Assembly: GCF_037652055.1 (NCBI RefSeq)
Contig: NZ_JBBKAH010000002.1
Coordinates: 1,302,001-1,366,000 of the forward strand
DNA: 64,000 bases
Source of the DNA: Pelagibius sp037652055
GTDB taxonomy: Bacteria; Pseudomonadota; Alphaproteobacteria; Kiloniellales; Kiloniellaceae
Direction of reading: 5' to 3'
The notes below the pieces were generated by a model. It did not search any database, was not told the origin of the DNA, and was given only the letters and a program-made list of their open reading frames with translations. Positions 62,053 through 64,000 of this stretch are shown piece by piece. Made by a program: the position numbers and the translations under genes. Each line of letters opens with the position of its first letter. Position 1 is the first letter of the stretch.

Positions 62053-63369
62053 ATGGCAGCGGAGAACCAGGTGGCGTATTCTTCCGAAGGCTCAGCAGCG
62101 GATCTCGCCGGCGCCGCGGGGTCCGACGCGGCGGACCAGCGCCGGGCGCTGCGCCGCCACCGCGGCGTCGCCACGGCGTTGCTGGTCGTCATGGGGTCGA
62201 CTTACGCCGGGGCGACCTGGTTCGGGTCTACCTATGGTGTGGACGGTTTTTGGATCGACCTGCTGCGTGCCGGGACCGAGGCGGCGCTGGTCGGCGGCCT
62301 GGCCGACTGGTTTGCGGTGACCGCCCTGTTCCGCCGGCCGCTCGGCCTGCCGATCCCGCACACCGCGGTGATCCCGCGCAACAAGGACCGCATCGGCCAG
62401 GGCCTTGGCCGCTTCATCGAGCGAAACTTCCTGGAGCCAAAGCTGGTCGCCGCTCGGCTGCGCGAAGCCGGCGTCAGCCGGCGCCTCGGCCTCTGGCTGA
62501 GCGAGAAGGAGAACGCCGACCTCGTCGCCGACCGCCTGGTCGTGGTGCTGGCCTTCGTGTTCCGCTCACTGAACGACCAGAAGATGGCCCGCCTGATGCA
62601 GGTCATGCTGCGCCGCCGCCTTGGTGAGACCGAACTGGCGCCGGTGCTGGCCGCGCTGGTCGACGTGCTGCGCCGCAACGGCATGCACCAGCAACTGTTC
62701 GACACCATGCTGGACGCCGTCGCCCGCTACCTCGCCGCGCACAAGCACCAGATCCATCAGGTCGTGGAGGAGCGCAGCGACTGGTGGATACCCAAGCGGG
62801 TCGACCGCCGCGTGGCCGAGGCCATCACCGCGGGCCTGGAGGACTATCTGCAGAGCCTGCGCGATCGCGACCATGCGGCGCGGGACAGTTTCGACGCCGC
62901 GATCGCGCGGCTGGTCGACGACCTGCGCCGCTCGCCGGCCCACCGGGCCAGAGTGAACGCCCTGCGCGACCGCCTGCTGGAGACGCCGCAGCTCAGCGAC
63001 TACACCGCCACCCTGTGGCAGAGCCTGCGCGGCGGCCTGGAGGAGGAACTCGCCGCGCCCCACTCGCGCCTGCGCCAGGCGCTTTCCGGCGCGCTGCGCA
63101 GCCTGGGCAGCGCGGTCGCCGATGATCCCGAAGTGCAGGCGCGCATGGACCGTCGCATCGAGGAGGCCGCCGTCGCCCTGGTCGAGCCGTGGCGCAAGGA
63201 TATCGGGCAGTTCGTGGCCGACGTGGTCCGCGGCTGGGAGACCGCCACCGTGGTCGAGCGCGTCGAACTCGCGGTCGGCCGCGACCTGCAGTACATCCGC
63301 GTCAACGGCACCCTGGTCGGCGCCGTGGTCGGCTGCCTGCTGTTCCTTGCGACAGAATATCTGTTCTGA
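62053..63369 (+). CDS. DUF445 family membrane protein
   Basis: A 438-aa protein of family DUF445 (YjiN-like). It has a hydrophobic segment near residues 40-55 (VATALLVVMGSTYAGATWFG), a LVGGLADWFAVTALFRRPLG block that defines the family, a long helical middle region and a C-terminal membrane helix (LVGAVVGCLLFLATEYLF). Function is unknown; it is probably anchored in the inner membrane at both ends. The gap before it (61935-62052) shows no clear promoter. Confidence 0.88.
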   Translation: MAAENQVAYSSEGSAADLAGAAGSDAADQRRALRRHRGVATALLVVMGSTYAGATWFGSTYGVDGFWIDLLRAGTEAALVGGLADWFAVTALFRRPLGLPIPHTAVIPRNKDRIGQGLGRFIERNFLEPKLVAARLREAGVSRRLGLWLSEKENADLVADRLVVVLAFVFRSLNDQKMARLMQVMLRRRLGETELAPVLAALVDVLRRNGMHQQLFDTMLDAVARYLAAHKHQIHQVVEERSDWWIPKRVDRRVAEAITAGLEDYLQSLRDRDHAARDSFDAAIARLVDDLRRSPAHRARVNALRDRLLETPQLSDYTATLWQSLRGGLEEELAAPHSRLRQALSGALRSLGSAVADDPEVQARMDRRIEEAAVALVEPWRKDIGQFVADVVRGWETATVVERVELAVGRDLQYIRVNGTLVGAVVGCLLFLATEYLF

Positions 63370-63417
63370 GCATGCCGGGCCGCCGCTTGAAGGGGCGCCT
63401 TGCTCCAAAAGCTTATA

Positions 63418-63440
63418 TTGCGACTAATTATCAATAGCAA
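63418..63440. promoter_or_regulatory. Fur/iron-responsive box before the sigma-factor gene
   Basis: TTGC-GACTAATTATCAATA-GCAA: the arms TTGC (63418-63421) and GCAA (63437-63440) are perfect inverted repeats around an AT-rich AATTATCAAT centre, a layout seen at iron-regulated promoters of alphaproteobacteria. It is 63 bases before the first possible start of a FecI-type sigma gene, which is usually iron-controlled. Confidence 0.55.
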
Positions 63441-63502
63441 TAGATTGCGGGCAGGCCGGTCCGCGCACGGCGGGGCAAGACCCAATTCGGCGGGCGAGGC
63501 CC

Positions 63503-64000
63503 ATGCTTCCTGCCGGACGGTTTTTCGCGATGCCTTCACCGCCCCTGCTGCGCGTGTTCCAGGAGAACGAAGGGGATCTGCGCGCCTTCATGGCGTCGCG
63601 GCTGCGCTGCCCCTTTACCGCCCATGACCTGGCGCAGGAGCTGTACCTGAAGATTTCCGCCCTCGATGCCCGCCAGGAGGTCACCAACGCCCGGGCCTAT
63701 CTGTTCCGCATGGCGGCCAATCTGGTGATCGACCACCTGCGCCGCGAGCAGCGCCAGGGCGGTTTGCTGGCGGAAGTCGAAAGCCTGCTGTGGGGCCACA
63801 CGGAAGGTATCTCGCCGGAGCGTCATGCGATGGCGCAGCAGGAGCTTCGGCACCTCATCACGGCCGTCGAGGCCCTGCCGCCGGCAACGCGCCGGGTCTT
63901 CAAGCTCAATCGCTTCGATGGCAAGACCCAGCGCGAGATCGCCGACGAGCTGGGCATCTCGCAGACCGCGGTGGAAAAGCACATCCGCAAGGCGCTGCGC
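63503..64000 (+). CDS. ECF RNA polymerase sigma factor, FecI-like, partial
   Basis: 166 codons of an ECF sigma factor running off the right edge. Region 2 spans about residues 20-90 (DLAQELYLKIS, ARAYLFRMAANLVIDHLRRE) and region 4 about 110-166 (LPPATRRVFKLNRFDGKTQR, then EIADELGISQTAVEKHIRKA). The FDGKTQREIA and TAVEKHI pattern is that of FecI-type factors, which control TonB-dependent iron uptake with a FecR-type partner, expected just beyond the window. Start may be ATG 63503 or 63530. An iron-box-like element precedes it. Confidence 0.88.
   Translation, partial: MLPAGRFFAMPSPPLLRVFQENEGDLRAFMASRLRCPFTAHDLAQELYLKISALDARQEVTNARAYLFRMAANLVIDHLRREQRQGGLLAEVESLLWGHTEGISPERHAMAQQELRHLITAVEALPPATRRVFKLNRFDGKTQREIADELGISQTAVEKHIRKALR

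Overview
The window is gene-dense (about 55 protein genes, no gap over 300 bases), GC-rich (roughly two-thirds G+C by eye) and built almost entirely of solute uptake plus catabolic operons. Protein style, short ATGA/TGATG overlaps and family content (AmiC/AmiR, QuiC, PotABCD-type and Dpp-type ABC systems, TRAP transporter, carnitine dehydrogenase-thioesterase fusion, FecI-type sigma factor) suggest a metabolically versatile high-GC alphaproteobacterium, possibly Rhodospirillales-like; the exact taxon is inference. I see no tRNA, rRNA, CRISPR array, insertion sequence or phage gene.

Layout. 1-1558: end of a CoA-transferase subunit gene of the CatI type (beta-ketoadipate pathway) divergent from an IclR regulator, with a PcaU/PobR-like operator between them. 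1560-9791: amide-sensing operon: leader with tandem hairpins and an intrinsic terminator, amiC-like sensor, amiR-like ANTAR antiterminator, Dpp-type permeases and binding protein, an acetamidase/formamidase and a fused double ATPase. 9940-18933: GntR-led operon with a second Dpp-type ABC transporter, gamma-glutamyltransferase and a DUF1028 protein. 19007-27027: quinate/shikimate module: dual-HTH GntR, QuiC (3-dehydroshikimate dehydratase), shikimate/quinate dehydrogenase, TetR, TRAP transporter, type II dehydroquinase. Its product protocatechuate would feed the beta-ketoadipate route represented at the left edge.

27217-35093: a PotDBCA-type ABC operon continuing into a GT1-family glycosyltransferase, three tandem small cupins and an aldehyde dehydrogenase. 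I cannot name this pathway, and it is one of the two best candidates for an undescribed system. 35094-42630: carnitine/gamma-butyrobetaine module on the minus strand (CaiD-like hydratase, ADP-forming acyl-CoA ligase, acyl-CoA dehydrogenase, carnitine dehydrogenase-thioesterase fusion, beta-keto acid cleavage enzyme) divergent from a CdhR/GbdR-like AraC regulator. 42741-45997: MFS transporter, Nudix hydrolase and phosphate permease.

46204-61934: a dispersed regulon. Three copies of a TGAGCGCT-centred operator lie (1) before a Rieske oxygenase and PotBCA-type transporter genes, (2) before an unlinked PotD-type binding protein on the other strand, and (3) between a BetI-like TetR gene and a divergent four-gene operon (two PYROXD2-like FAD oxidoreductases, a GcvT/DmdA-like folate protein, a class III aminotransferase). 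Together they look like uptake and stepwise demethylation/deamination of an N-methylated or polyamine-like compound. Within it lie an MFS gene, a FlK-like thioesterase and an atypical lower-GC TPR membrane protein. 62053-64000: a DUF445 membrane protein and the start of a FecI-type sigma factor behind a Fur-like box.
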